Source: an uncultured Flavobacteriaceae bacterium
Lineage (GTDB): Bacteria; Bacteroidota; Bacteroidia; Flavobacteriales; Flavobacteriaceae
Assembly (NCBI GenBank): GCA_913043275.1
Contig: CAJWLL010000003.1
Location: forward strand, 1-64,000
Direction: 5' to 3'
Length of the DNA: 64,000 nt
Below, in pieces: positions 38,323 to 46,798 of the stretch (position 1 is its first letter; each line of letters begins with the position of its first letter). The notes below the pieces were generated by a model. The model was not told where the DNA came from, did not search any database, and saw only the letters and a program-made list of their open reading frames with translations. The translations under genes and the position numbers were made by a program.

Positions 38323-39188
38323 TGCACGTGTTTGTTAGCTTTGTATGAAGACCGAACCAAAGGCCCGCATTCCACATGTCTAAAACCCAAATCTTTGGCA
38401 GTAGTTTCATACTCTTTAAAGGTATCGGGTGATATGAAAGATTTTACAGGTAAATGTTTTTTACTGGGTTGAAGGTATTGACCAATGGTTACCACTTCTA
38501 CCTCTGCTTTTCTGAGATCATGAAGTGTCTCATAAACTTCTTCTTCCTTCTCTCCCAGTCCCAGCATAATTCCAGACTTGGTCCGATTAACTCCCATTTC
38601 TTTTAGGTATTTTAAAACTTCCAAACTCTTGTCGTACTTGGCTTGAACCCTTACCTCTCTTGTCAATCTTCTGACTGTTTCGAGATTATGTGAAACCACT
38701 TCGGGAGCGGCTTCTATGATACGATCAATATTGGTCTTGTTTCCCTGAAAATCAGGAATTAAAGTTTCTAAAGTGGTACTAGGATTTAACCTGCGAACAG
38801 CTTTGATGGTTTCATTCCAAATAATAGAGCCCATGTCCTTAAGATCATCACGGTCAACGGAAGTTATCACAGCATGTTTAATTTCCATGATCTTAATGGA
38901 CTGTGCAACCTTTTCCGGTTCTTCCCAGTCTACATTTCCAGGCCTTCCAGTTCTGACTCCACAAAATCCACATGAACGGGTACAGATATTTCCTAATATC
39001 ATAAAGGTAGCAGTACCCTCATCCCAACATTCTCCCATATTTGGACAACTGCCCGAAGTACAGATAGTATTGAGTTTATACTGGTCTACAAGTCCTCTGA
39101 GTTCTGTGTATTTTTTTCCCGTAGGAAGTTTTACTCTAATCCATTTTGGTTTGCCAACGCCCTTATTTTCTCTCTCCGCTATTTCCAA
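38319..39188 (-). CDS. lipA: Lipoyl synthase
   Basis: LipA is a radical-SAM enzyme that inserts two sulfurs into octanoyl groups of lipoyl domains. The 289-aa protein has the auxiliary cluster motif CTSGSCPNMGEC near 43-54 and the radical SAM motif CTRSCGFC near 69-76. The final residues SSYKANKHVH include the conserved RSSY. It acts after LipB (13.8 kb). Length is canonical. It follows the NRAMP-like gene on the same strand by 29 bases. Confidence 0.96.
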   Translation of the reverse strand: MEIAERENKGVGKPKWIRVKLPTGKKYTELRGLVDQYKLNTICTSGSCPNMGECWDEGTATFMILGNICTRSCGFCGVRTGRPGNVDWEEPEKVAQSIKIMEIKHAVITSVDRDDLKDMGSIIWNETIKAVRRLNPSTTLETLIPDFQGNKTNIDRIIEAAPEVVSHNLETVRRLTREVRVQAKYDKSLEVLKYLKEMGVNRTKSGIMLGLGEKEEEVYETLHDLRKAEVEVVTIGQYLQPSKKHLPVKSFISPDTFKEYETTAKDLGFRHVECGPLVRSSYKANKHVH

Positions 39189-39217
39189 ACCTTTTTTTTC
39201 AAAGATACAAACTATAT

Positions 39218-40441
39218 TCAGAGACTCAAAAGGTATACCCCAGTGAAGCCAGTTAGGAAAATTATACCCAAAAGACTGAGTATTTTAATTTTTTGAGATG
39301 GACGATCCCCTTTTGGCATATGTTTGCTGGTAATTAAACGATAATTTAAGATGGCGTAAAAAGGTGCTGTGATAAATGATAAAACAGTAGCAATTTGAAC
39401 TAAAAGTCCCATTTCGGATAGTAAAAAAAGAAAGATCAAACAGGTGCCCAATGCCAAAATAGTGATCCAAAGAATATAAAAATCTTTATTTTTCTGTTGA
39501 AACAGTAATTGTACAGCTTTGGACATTGCTCTTGGTGAGGCATCCAAAGTGGTAATGGTGGTACTGATCATGGTGGTCAAGGCCGCAATGGCAATAACGC
39601 CATGCCAAGCATCTCCTAAGTTGGAGGTGTACAGATCTATCAATTGTCCAGCAAACTCATTCCCTTCATTTGAAAACTCAAGTCCCGAACCAAACATTAC
39701 CAATGCTCCTAAGCCCACAAAACAAATACCTAAAACAACGGTTGTAAAATAACCAACATTAAAATCAAAAAGACCCTCTTTAAGAGATAATTTATTTTTC
39801 AGGTCGTTCTTTTTTTCTAAAACCCATATAGAGTGCCAAATGGAAATGTCCATTGGTGCAGGCATCCAACCCATAAAAGCGATCACAAATAACAAACCAG
39901 CTCCTTCAGGAAATACTTGACTATATTCTAATGAAGCATTTCCTTTTGAAAAGGCAATCACAACAGACAGTATACTACTTATTGTAAGTATAAGGACAAT
40001 AGTCTTGATTACTTTATCCAACAGTTGGTATCGACCAACCAACAGTATGCTATAACAGGTTGCAGTAATTCCGATACTCCAATAAATCATGTTAGAGCTG
40101 ATGTCGAAAATATTGGAAGCCAGTCCAGCTGTGACTATAGTTACAGCAGTTTGTATGGTAAACATTGTGGCTATATTGAGGAAAAAATAGAGCCACAAAT
40201 AAACTTTTCCCAGTTTGTAATACCCATCTAGTAAACTTTCCCCGGTAGCCAGAGCATATCGAGGTCCAAACTGAAAAAAAGGGTATTTGAATAGATTGAC
40301 CAAGAGCAGTGCCCACAAAAGACCCCATCCGAAATCAGCTCCAGCACGTGTAGATTGGACCAAGTGGGATACTCCTATAGCTGCACCAGCAAATAGCAAA
40401 CCCGGCCCTAATTTTATGAGTCTATTTAGCATCCGCCTCAA
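39218..40441 (-). CDS. Divergent NRAMP-family transporter
   Basis: A 407-aa integral membrane protein with about 11 TMs. It is related to NRAMP manganese/iron transporters over the whole length. The first TM reads GPGLLFAGAAIGVSHLVQST where classical members have GPGx...DPGN. The sixth TM reads FMGWMPAPMDISIWHS in place of the A-x-x-MPHN metal site. The metal-ligand Asp and Asn are therefore absent. Substrate may be Mg2+ or another cation, or a small organic. Its start overlaps the upstream sigma-factor gene by 20 bases. Confidence 0.8.
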   Translation of the reverse strand: MRRMLNRLIKLGPGLLFAGAAIGVSHLVQSTRAGADFGWGLLWALLLVNLFKYPFFQFGPRYALATGESLLDGYYKLGKVYLWLYFFLNIATMFTIQTAVTIVTAGLASNIFDISSNMIYWSIGITATCYSILLVGRYQLLDKVIKTIVLILTISSILSVVIAFSKGNASLEYSQVFPEGAGLLFVIAFMGWMPAPMDISIWHSIWVLEKKNDLKNKLSLKEGLFDFNVGYFTTVVLGICFVGLGALVMFGSGLEFSNEGNEFAGQLIDLYTSNLGDAWHGVIAIAALTTMISTTITTLDASPRAMSKAVQLLFQQKNKDFYILWITILALGTCLIFLFLLSEMGLLVQIATVLSFITAPFYAILNYRLITSKHMPKGDRPSQKIKILSLLGIIFLTGFTGVYLLSL

Positions 40442-40979
40442 TTTTTTGGTTCAGTAAATTTTTAGCCCTTAAGAGCTTGACTTTAATTGTATTGATTGGT
40501 TGATCCATTCTTTCACTGATTTGCTTGTAAGAAAGTCCATCAAAAAATCGAAACAGTAGAATTTTTCGATAATCTTGTTTGAGTGACTTTATCTTATGTA
40601 GCAATGATTCTAATTTTTCGTTGGTAATTAAAATCTCCTCGGGTGACGGATGATCTTCGATTGTGAATTCTTCTAAATCAATATTGGAGGATATTGTTTT
40701 TAGGCTTATTTTGTTACTTTTCTTTCTCAATAAATCATTGTAAATATTTTTAGAAATAGTCAACAGCCAGGTTTTGAATTCGAATTGATCGTTGAAAGTT
40801 GAGATGCGATCAAAAGCTCGAGCAAACGTTATGATTGAAATTTCCTCAGCCAAATCCTTATTTCCAGTTTTTTTAAGTTGAAAACTATATAAATATCCCC
40901 AATGGTAATTAAACAGCTCATTGAATGCTTTTTGATCTTGTTGTTGAGCCTTTTCAATGACAAGTTTGACATTCTTCAT
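40422..40979 (-). CDS. ECF-type RNA polymerase sigma factor
   Basis: A 185-aa sigma-70 family factor. Region 2 (residues ~10-80) has FNELFNYHWGYLYSFQLKKT and LAEEISIITFARAFDRI. Region 4 (~125-180) has the helix-turn-helix GLSYKQISERMDQPINTIKVKL. Regions 1.1 and 3 are absent, as in ECF factors. No anti-sigma gene is adjacent. The downstream partner is the NRAMP-like gene, overlapping by 20 bases, and lipA follows. Confidence 0.92.
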   Translation of the reverse strand: MKNVKLVIEKAQQQDQKAFNELFNYHWGYLYSFQLKKTGNKDLAEEISIITFARAFDRISTFNDQFEFKTWLLTISKNIYNDLLRKKSNKISLKTISSNIDLEEFTIEDHPSPEEILITNEKLESLLHKIKSLKQDYRKILLFRFFDGLSYKQISERMDQPINTIKVKLLRAKNLLNQKIEADAK

Positions 40980-41000
40980 ATAGGGTTTGAAGAAAGAAGA

Positions 41001-41204
41001 TTAATTGTGCTGAGGATTTGTACGACAATTTTGTTCAGAAGGTAATTTTCCGCAATAGCTGCAGCTTTCATTGTGCTTATTCAGAAAAGCACTTTGGCTG
41101 GCACAAGTGCCAGAAAACTCTCCTCCTTTTTTCGCCAATATTTTAATTGCAATTCCTGCAAAAGCAATTGCCAATAAAGAAAAAGTGATTAGAAATAACT
41201 TCAT
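41001..41204 (-). CDS. Small membrane or secreted Cys-containing protein (67 aa)
   Basis: A 67-aa protein: one N-terminal TM or uncleaved signal (LFLITFSLLAIAFAGIAIKIL), then KGGEFSGTCASQSAFLN and ESCSYCGKLPSEQNC. The four Cys may bind metal or form disulfides outside the membrane. Proteins like this are common in Flavobacteriaceae near sigma factors, with no known role. Minus-strand TATTTTTG at 41229-41222 is a plausible -7 box. Confidence 0.7.
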   Translation of the reverse strand: MKLFLITFSLLAIAFAGIAIKILAKKGGEFSGTCASQSAFLNKHNESCSYCGKLPSEQNCRTNPQHN

Positions 41205-41406
41205 ATATACTGTAAAATTAACAAAAATAATCTACCCCCTACATTAGCTGGCGTTACTTATTAATTTTAAGAACTTAAGCATATACTATTTTATATGATT
41301 TTACCGAAGTATTACATTAAAAAAACAAAATCACTACAATTTCATTAAATAAATATAGTGTTATGTTTTGATTGAATTTTTGAATCTAGTGGAGATTCAT
41401 AAACAA

Positions 41407-41904
41407 TCAGAAAAAAAAGCTTTTTTCCAATAAAATCTTAAAAAAATAATAGCCAAAAAGTACAGTCACGGAAAACTTCAAAAAAATACCTGTTAAGAAA
41501 CCGATCAATGAACCTGTAGCTGCCTTGAGCGCATTTTTTTTATCATTTGGGTCGTGAATTAGCTCCCCGACTAACGCACCTGAGAAAGTGCCCAAAAAAA
41601 TACCAAAAGGCCCTAATAAAACCAACCCAACCAATAAGCCTAAGGTAGCACCAATTATACCTGATCTTGTTCCTCCAAATTTTTTAGCACCGATTATCGG
41701 TATAAAATAGTCAAGAATAAGTACCCCAATGGCGACTGAAAATGTGGTTACTAAAAACACAGAATCTGGTGAGAGGAAAGAAGTCTGATATAAAATCAAT
41801 AGACCTACCCAGGCAGTTATGGGTCCTGGAATGACAGGAACAAAACTTCCAATCAAGCCAAGGAAAATGAAGAAAAGTCCAACGATAATGAGTACTAAAT
41901 CCAT
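41407..41904 (-). CDS. DUF456 membrane protein
   Basis: A 165-aa protein with about four TMs and the DUF456 pattern: FIFLGLIGSFVPVIPGPITAW near 13-33, FGGTRSGIIGATLGLLVGL near 76-94 and GPFGIFLGTFSGALVGEL near 98-115. The Gly-rich helix pairs suggest a membrane channel or assembly fold, but no function is known. It stands alone, with ~200 empty bases on its left. Confidence 0.85.
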   Translation of the reverse strand: MDLVLIIVGLFFIFLGLIGSFVPVIPGPITAWVGLLILYQTSFLSPDSVFLVTTFSVAIGVLILDYFIPIIGAKKFGGTRSGIIGATLGLLVGLVLLGPFGIFLGTFSGALVGELIHDPNDKKNALKAATGSLIGFLTGIFLKFSVTVLFGYYFFKILLEKSFFF

Positions 41905-42010
41905 TAATAAATTTGATATTTTAATTTTTTATATTTTTAAAAATAGAAATGTTTAAATAATAAATAGTTTAAAAGTTTGTATTTTTAAGCATCCATAAAT
42001 TTACCTATCG

Positions 42011-42505
42011 ATGGAAACAAAAAAAAATATTACTCTTCTTCTAGTTACTTTCCTTGTCATCCTTCTGTCTTCTTGTGAATTATTCGAATCGACAACAGTA
42101 TCTAGTAAGGAGATCAAAAAAGCATCAAGCTGGTCAAAAAAAGATCAGGCTCCTAGCTATCCTGAGTGCGAATCTCTTAAAAAAGGTGATCAAATTGAGT
42201 GTTTTCAAAACATTATCTCAGAGCATTTGATGATAACTATTTCTGATGCCAATATGGTAGCTAGTACTCCATTGGATGAAAAAGTTATCTTAACCTTAAA
42301 AGTTGATAAAAAAGGTGCTTTCAGTTTGGTAGAAGCTCAAATCCCCAATACTGTTTTAGAAGCACTGCCTTATTTGGAATCAACTTTAAACGATGCAGTA
42401 TTTAACTTGCCAGAAGCACTACCTGGAACCAAAACCAATGTAGGGGTCTATGTTGACACCCAATTTACCCTCCCGGTCCAAATTAGGGCCCAGCCCGTTG
42501 AATGA
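42011..42505 (+). CDS. Lipoprotein of unknown function, coupled to ruvC
   Basis: A 164-aa lipoprotein; lipobox LLSSC near residue 23. The mature part has two Cys (SYPECESLKKGDQIECF) and a conserved NIISEHLMITI start to a beta-rich domain, with VILTLKVDKKGAFSLVEAQI resembling the TonB-C-like fold. It overlaps the ruvC start by four bases (ATGA), so the two are translated in tandem. Role unknown. Confidence 0.7.
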   Translation: METKKNITLLLVTFLVILLSSCELFESTTVSSKEIKKASSWSKKDQAPSYPECESLKKGDQIECFQNIISEHLMITISDANMVASTPLDEKVILTLKVDKKGAFSLVEAQIPNTVLEALPYLESTLNDAVFNLPEALPGTKTNVGVYVDTQFTLPVQIRAQPVE

Positions 42506-43062
42506 ATTTAGAAGATCAAATTATTTTGGGAGTTGATCCCGGAACCACCATAATGGGTTTTGGATTGATAAAGGTAGAAAAAGGGCAAATGAAGCTCATT
42601 CAAATGCACGAGCTTCAATTAAAAAAATACGACAATCATTATTTAAAACTTCAACAAATTTTTGAAAGAACCTTGGGACTTATTGAAGAGTATAACCCAG
42701 ATCAAATTGCAATTGAAGCCCCTTTTTTTGGTAAAAATGTACAATCCATGCTGAAATTGGGAAGGGCACAGGGTGTTGCTATGGCTGCAGGGCTTTATAG
42801 AGAAGTTCCGATTACCGAGTATTCTCCCAAAAAAATTAAAATGGCTATTACCGGAAACGGTAATGCTTCCAAGGAGCAAGTCGCAAAAATGTTGCAAAGT
42901 CTATTTAAGATTAAGGAATTACCAAAGAATCTAGATGCTACCGATGGCTTAGCGGCTGCCGTCTGCCATTTTTTCAACCAGGGTCGGCCTGAAAAAACAA
43001 ATACCTATACTGGTTGGCAGGCCTATATCAATCAAAACCCCAAAAAAGTTAAATCAGGTTAA
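42502..43062 (+). CDS. ruvC: Crossover junction endodeoxyribonuclease RuvC
   Basis: RuvC resolves Holliday junctions. The 186-aa protein has GVDPGTTIMGFG (first catalytic Asp near residue 11), IAIEAPFFGKN (Glu near 71) and DATDGLAAAVCH (Asp residues near 144-147). Length and order match the family. It lies between a lipoprotein gene (4-base ATGA overlap) and hemW (one-base TAATG overlap). Confidence 0.95.
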   Translation: MNLEDQIILGVDPGTTIMGFGLIKVEKGQMKLIQMHELQLKKYDNHYLKLQQIFERTLGLIEEYNPDQIAIEAPFFGKNVQSMLKLGRAQGVAMAAGLYREVPITEYSPKKIKMAITGNGNASKEQVAKMLQSLFKIKELPKNLDATDGLAAAVCHFFNQGRPEKTNTYTGWQAYINQNPKKVKSG

Positions 43063-44192
43063 TGGCTGGTATTTATTTTCATTTTCCTTTTTGCCGTCAA
43101 GCCTGTCATTACTGTAATTTTCACTTCTCCACCCAAATGAAGTACCAAGATAAAATGCTTCAAGCATTTGAGAAGGAGATTGAACTGAGAATCAAAGAAT
43201 CACCAGCAAAACTGGAAAGTATTTATTTTGGTGGAGGCTCTCCTTCATTGTTGTCTCCAAAGTCGGTTGAACGGTTAATCGATGTAGTTAATAAAAATTT
43301 TAAATCTCACGAAAATATTGAAATTACCATTGAGGTCAATCCAGATGATGTTTCTTATAATTACTTAAAAGATTTGGTGTCTGCTGGGATCAATCGATTG
43401 AGCATTGGCATTCAGTCGTTTTCAGATTCAGAATTAAAACTAATGAACAGGATTCACAATGCAGATCAAGGAATCAAAACCCTTGATTGGACAGCAAAAA
43501 TTTTTAATAATTTTTCTGTTGACTTAATTTATGGGACTCCATCAAGTGATATTTCCAGCTGGAAAAAAAATTTGAATCAAGCATTATCTATTGATGTTCC
43601 ACATCTTTCGAGTTATGCACTCACAGTTGAACCCAAAACCGTTCTAGCTCATCAGGTAAAAATGAAAGAGGTGCAACTCTTGGATGATGAGTTGATAAAG
43701 ATTCAATATGATTGGATGGTAGACCGTATGGAGCAAGCAGGTTATCAGAATTACGAATTTTCTAATTTTAGTAAGCTAGGGTTTAATGCAGTTAACAATT
43801 CTAATTATTGGAAGGGAAAAGCCTATATAGGGATTGGCCCAGCAGCCCATAGCTTTGATGGAAAAAGAAAAAGAAGTTGGAACCCATCTAATAATTCAAA
43901 ATATTTAAAATCCATTCAGCAGGGCATTTTACCTGCTAAATTTGAGAATTTGAATACCCATGAGGCTTTTAATGAGTATTTGATGACAGGTTTGAGAACC
44001 TCTTGGGGGGTATCGCTCCAAAAGGTAAACGAAACCTTTGGAGAACAATATTCCAACTACCTTGAAAAGCAGGTAGAAAATTATCTAATTGATCAAAAGC
44101 TTTATTGGGATGGAGATGCACTGAAAGTTTCTAAAACTGCCAAATTCTTGACAGATGGCATCGCCTCAGACCTTTTTTTGCTTAATAATTAA
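43062..44192 (+). CDS. hemW: Radical SAM heme chaperone HemW
   Basis: HemW binds haem and helps insert it into target proteins; older annotation called it oxygen-independent coproporphyrinogen oxidase. The 376-aa protein begins MAGIYFHFPFCRQACHYCNF, with Cys11, Cys15 and Cys18 for the [4Fe-4S] cluster. YFGGGSPSLL is near 57 and RLSIGIQSF near 116. The C-terminal HemW domain has YLMTGLRTSWGVSL. Translation is coupled to ruvC. Confidence 0.94.
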   Translation: MAGIYFHFPFCRQACHYCNFHFSTQMKYQDKMLQAFEKEIELRIKESPAKLESIYFGGGSPSLLSPKSVERLIDVVNKNFKSHENIEITIEVNPDDVSYNYLKDLVSAGINRLSIGIQSFSDSELKLMNRIHNADQGIKTLDWTAKIFNNFSVDLIYGTPSSDISSWKKNLNQALSIDVPHLSSYALTVEPKTVLAHQVKMKEVQLLDDELIKIQYDWMVDRMEQAGYQNYEFSNFSKLGFNAVNNSNYWKGKAYIGIGPAAHSFDGKRKRSWNPSNNSKYLKSIQQGILPAKFENLNTHEAFNEYLMTGLRTSWGVSLQKVNETFGEQYSNYLEKQVENYLIDQKLYWDGDALKVSKTAKFLTDGIASDLFLLNN

Positions 44193-44198
44193 AAGGTT

Positions 44199-45584
44199 TT
44201 ATTGATTCTTATATAAATCAGAAAAATAAATGTGAAAAAGAGTAATTGTTTCGATACCCTTTAGGAAGTTGTCAATCCCATAATGTTCATTAGGGGAATG
44301 AATTGCATCGGTGTCAAAACCAAAGCCCATGAGTAAAATTTTGGCTCCTAAAACTTTTTCAAACATGGGAACGATGGGAATACTCCCCCCATCTCTTTTG
44401 GCATGAGGGACAACTCCAAAAACATCACTATAGGCTTTTTCAGCTGCCTTATAGGCCAAAGAATCGATTGGTGTTAAATAGGCATTACCTCCATGATGGG
44501 TGGTTACCTCAACCTTTATACCCTCAGGTGCAATTGATTTAAAATGTTGTTCAAACAATTCACTAATTTTTTCCCATTCTTGATTAGGAACTAATCGCAT
44601 TGAAATTTTCGCGTGGGCTTGGCTTGGTATGACTGTTTTTGCTCCTTTTCCCGAATAACCTCCCCAAATTCCATTTACATCCAGTGTTGGACGAATCGAC
44701 CTGCGATCCATTGTAGTGAATCCTTTTTCACCCATCACAGCATCGATTCCTATGGAGGCTTTAAAACTCTTTTCATCCAAACCATTCTGATTCATTTTCT
44801 TTCGATCCGAATCAGAAATTTCTACCACTTGATCATAAAACCCGGGAATGTTTACTCTTTTGTTTTTATCATGGAGTGAAGAAATCATATCGCACAAGAC
44901 ATTAATAGGGTTCGCTACTGTTCCACCATATAAGCCAGAATGTAAATCCCTTTTGGGTCCTGTTAACGAGACCTCCATATAGCTTAATCCTCTCAAGCCT
45001 GTAGTGATAGCTGGGTTTTCAATACTGTTGATTCCTGTATCTGAGATGAGAATGATATCCGATTGTAGCAAACTTTTATGATCTGTGATGAATTTTTCCA
45101 AGTGACCACTACCTACTTCTTCCTCTCCCTCGATTACAAATTTTACATTGTTTTTGAGTGCGTTGCTTTTCAATAAAAGCTCAACAGCTTTGATATGCAT
45201 AAACATTTGTCCTTTATCATCACAAGAACCTCTTGCAAAAATGGCACCGTTAGGGTGTAAGTCAGATTTTTTAATAACAGGTTCGAAAGGAGGACTCTCC
45301 CATAGCTCTAATGGGTCAGGTGGTTGAACGTCATAGTGACCGTATACCAAAACAGTTGGTGCGTTTTCTGACACCAATACTTCTCCATAAACCACTGGAT
45401 GACCTCGCGTTTTAAAGATTTGAACTGAAGAACATCCTATTTCATTTAGTGCATTCTCTATCCATTTTGCAGTTTTTTTGATATCTTCTTTATAGAGAGG
45501 GTCTGCGCTGATCGATGGAATTTTGAGTAATTCTTGAAGTTGTTCAATGAAAATTTCTTTATGATTTTGAAGGCTTTTATTCAT
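44199..45584 (-). CDS. M20 family dipeptidase
   Basis: A 461-aa zinc metallopeptidase of the M20 (carnosine dipeptidase-like) family. It shows VYGHYDVQPPDPLELWESPP near 80-100, GSCDDKGQMF near 119, EGEEEVGSG near 154, and AKRDGGSIPIVPMF near 404. These include the metal ligands His, Asp, Glu-Glu and the bridging residues. No signal peptide, so it acts in the cytosol on short peptides. It is convergent with hemW (6-base gap). Confidence 0.92.
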   Translation of the reverse strand: MNKSLQNHKEIFIEQLQELLKIPSISADPLYKEDIKKTAKWIENALNEIGCSSVQIFKTRGHPVVYGEVLVSENAPTVLVYGHYDVQPPDPLELWESPPFEPVIKKSDLHPNGAIFARGSCDDKGQMFMHIKAVELLLKSNALKNNVKFVIEGEEEVGSGHLEKFITDHKSLLQSDIILISDTGINSIENPAITTGLRGLSYMEVSLTGPKRDLHSGLYGGTVANPINVLCDMISSLHDKNKRVNIPGFYDQVVEISDSDRKKMNQNGLDEKSFKASIGIDAVMGEKGFTTMDRRSIRPTLDVNGIWGGYSGKGAKTVIPSQAHAKISMRLVPNQEWEKISELFEQHFKSIAPEGIKVEVTTHHGGNAYLTPIDSLAYKAAEKAYSDVFGVVPHAKRDGGSIPIVPMFEKVLGAKILLMGFGFDTDAIHSPNEHYGIDNFLKGIETITLFHIYFSDLYKNQ

Positions 45585-45659
45585 AAGTTTTTATAACATT
45601 ATAAATGTACAAAACATTGTTTCTTATTTTAATTGAAAATATTTTTAACAAAACTTGGT

Positions 45660-45667
45660 TATATTTG
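45660..45667 (+). promoter_or_regulatory. -7 box for tRNA-Leu
   Basis: TATATTTG is an exact TAnnTTTG match ending 15 bases before the tRNA. A TTG at 45633-45635 gives a spacing of 24 bases, slightly long. Confidence 0.55.
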
Positions 45668-45682
45668 TGCTTCTTTTACCAA

Positions 45683-45764
45683 GCGGGTGTGGTGAAATTG
45701 GTAGACACGCTAGATTTAGGATCTAGTGCTTCACGGCTTGGGGGTTCGAGTCCCTTCACCCGCA
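45683..45764 (+). tRNA. tRNA-Leu (TAG)
   Basis: GCGGGTG acceptor pairs with CACCCGC. The anticodon arm is CTAGA TTTAGGA TCTAG (anticodon TAG), followed by a long variable arm typical of class II tRNA, then a GGGGGTTCGAGTCCC T arm. CCA is not encoded. Confidence 0.94.
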
Positions 45765-45766
45765 CA

Positions 45767-45797
45767 AAAACCTCTATTTAAAATAGAGGTTTTTTTT
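45767..45797 (+). terminator. Rho-independent terminator after tRNA-Leu
   Basis: A perfect 13-base inverted repeat (AAAACCTCTATTT at 45767-45779 and AAATAGAGGTTTT at 45781-45793) around one central A, ending in a run of eight T (45790-45797). It directly follows the tRNA. Confidence 0.8.
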
Positions 45798-46014
45798 CTA
45801 AAAGAAATTGAAATCTTAAAAATTATTTAATTCAATCCCTGAGTTTTAATTTTATTGATATTAATATATGGATATGAAGTTAGATTATTTCTGATTTAAT
45901 TTCCTGTGAAACCATTGCCAGTTAATTATTGTTAGAAAAAATCTAAACGCAAAATTTGTCTATTAAACTTTTGTTTGGTTTTAAAAAGACTTAGCCTAGA
46001 TATTTAAAAGGAGA

Positions 46015-46761
46015 CTACTTAATTGATCTGTTGATTTTAAAATAATCCAATTTTATATCATCCAAACCATCTTTGTCAAAGGGGTATTCCATTTGATCTT
46101 GAATGTTGTAAAGAGAAATGAGAATAAACTCACTGAGGATGATTACAAAATAAGTCAATCCCTGTGGGTTTTCCAATCCAATTTTATTTATAATAGTTGG
46201 AGTGTAAATTACGGGGAACATGTAAATAAATATCAAGCAATAGGCTTTTAAGCTTATTGGAGTCCTGTGAGTATGAATCGCAATAAGATTTTCTTGTGAT
46301 ACATGAACATCTCTAATAAACCTGAATATTTTCTGTTTGACTCCTCCAGACAATTCTTCATTGTGTTTTTCGATGAATTCGTAAATTAACTCTGTTTTGT
46401 TGTCAATTTCATCTGTATTGTAATTGGATTGAGACAGATGATTTAAAAATGAGTTGGAAAGATCTTCTAATATTTCTTTAATTTCATTTTTAGCTTCATT
46501 TGGTAATTTTACACTATTCATGAAAAAATAAGAAATTGTTTTGATGGCACCTCTATGTAAACTCAAAAACTCAAGAGCTTTTTCCCTGCGTTTAAAGGCT
46601 CCTCTGATGGCAAAAACCAATGGAAAAATAATAGCAATACTGATCAGTGTAAGATCAATATTATATATAATTTCAAAATTATACGCACAAAAAGGAACTA
46701 ATAAAGAGAGTAAGAGGGTTATTAGTGTACGGTGATTAATAATTGCAAGGTATCTTATCAC
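46015..46761 (-). CDS. Bestrophin-like membrane protein
   Basis: A 248-aa protein with about four hydrophobic segments, near 12-30, 36-52, 173-188 and 200-218. The N-terminal part has AFKRREKALEFL after two TMs, and the C-terminal end has DQMEYPFDKDGLDDIKLD, which resembles the bestrophin acidic PFxxDxxD motif. Bestrophin-like bacterial proteins (KpBest type) are anion channels. The match is to pattern and topology only, so ion selectivity is not claimed. It is divergent from the CotH-like gene. Confidence 0.6.
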   Translation of the reverse strand: MIRYLAIINHRTLITLLLSLLVPFCAYNFEIIYNIDLTLISIAIIFPLVFAIRGAFKRREKALEFLSLHRGAIKTISYFFMNSVKLPNEAKNEIKEILEDLSNSFLNHLSQSNYNTDEIDNKTELIYEFIEKHNEELSGGVKQKIFRFIRDVHVSQENLIAIHTHRTPISLKAYCLIFIYMFPVIYTPTIINKIGLENPQGLTYFVIILSEFILISLYNIQDQMEYPFDKDGLDDIKLDYFKINRSIK

Positions 46762-46798
46762 AAATTTTAGTATTTTAGATAAATCTATTAACTATATT

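Noticed and set aside
45798-46014. Possible gene or RNA in the gap after tRNA-Leu
   Set aside because: I see no coding frame or stable hairpin there beyond the terminator; AT-rich spacer only.
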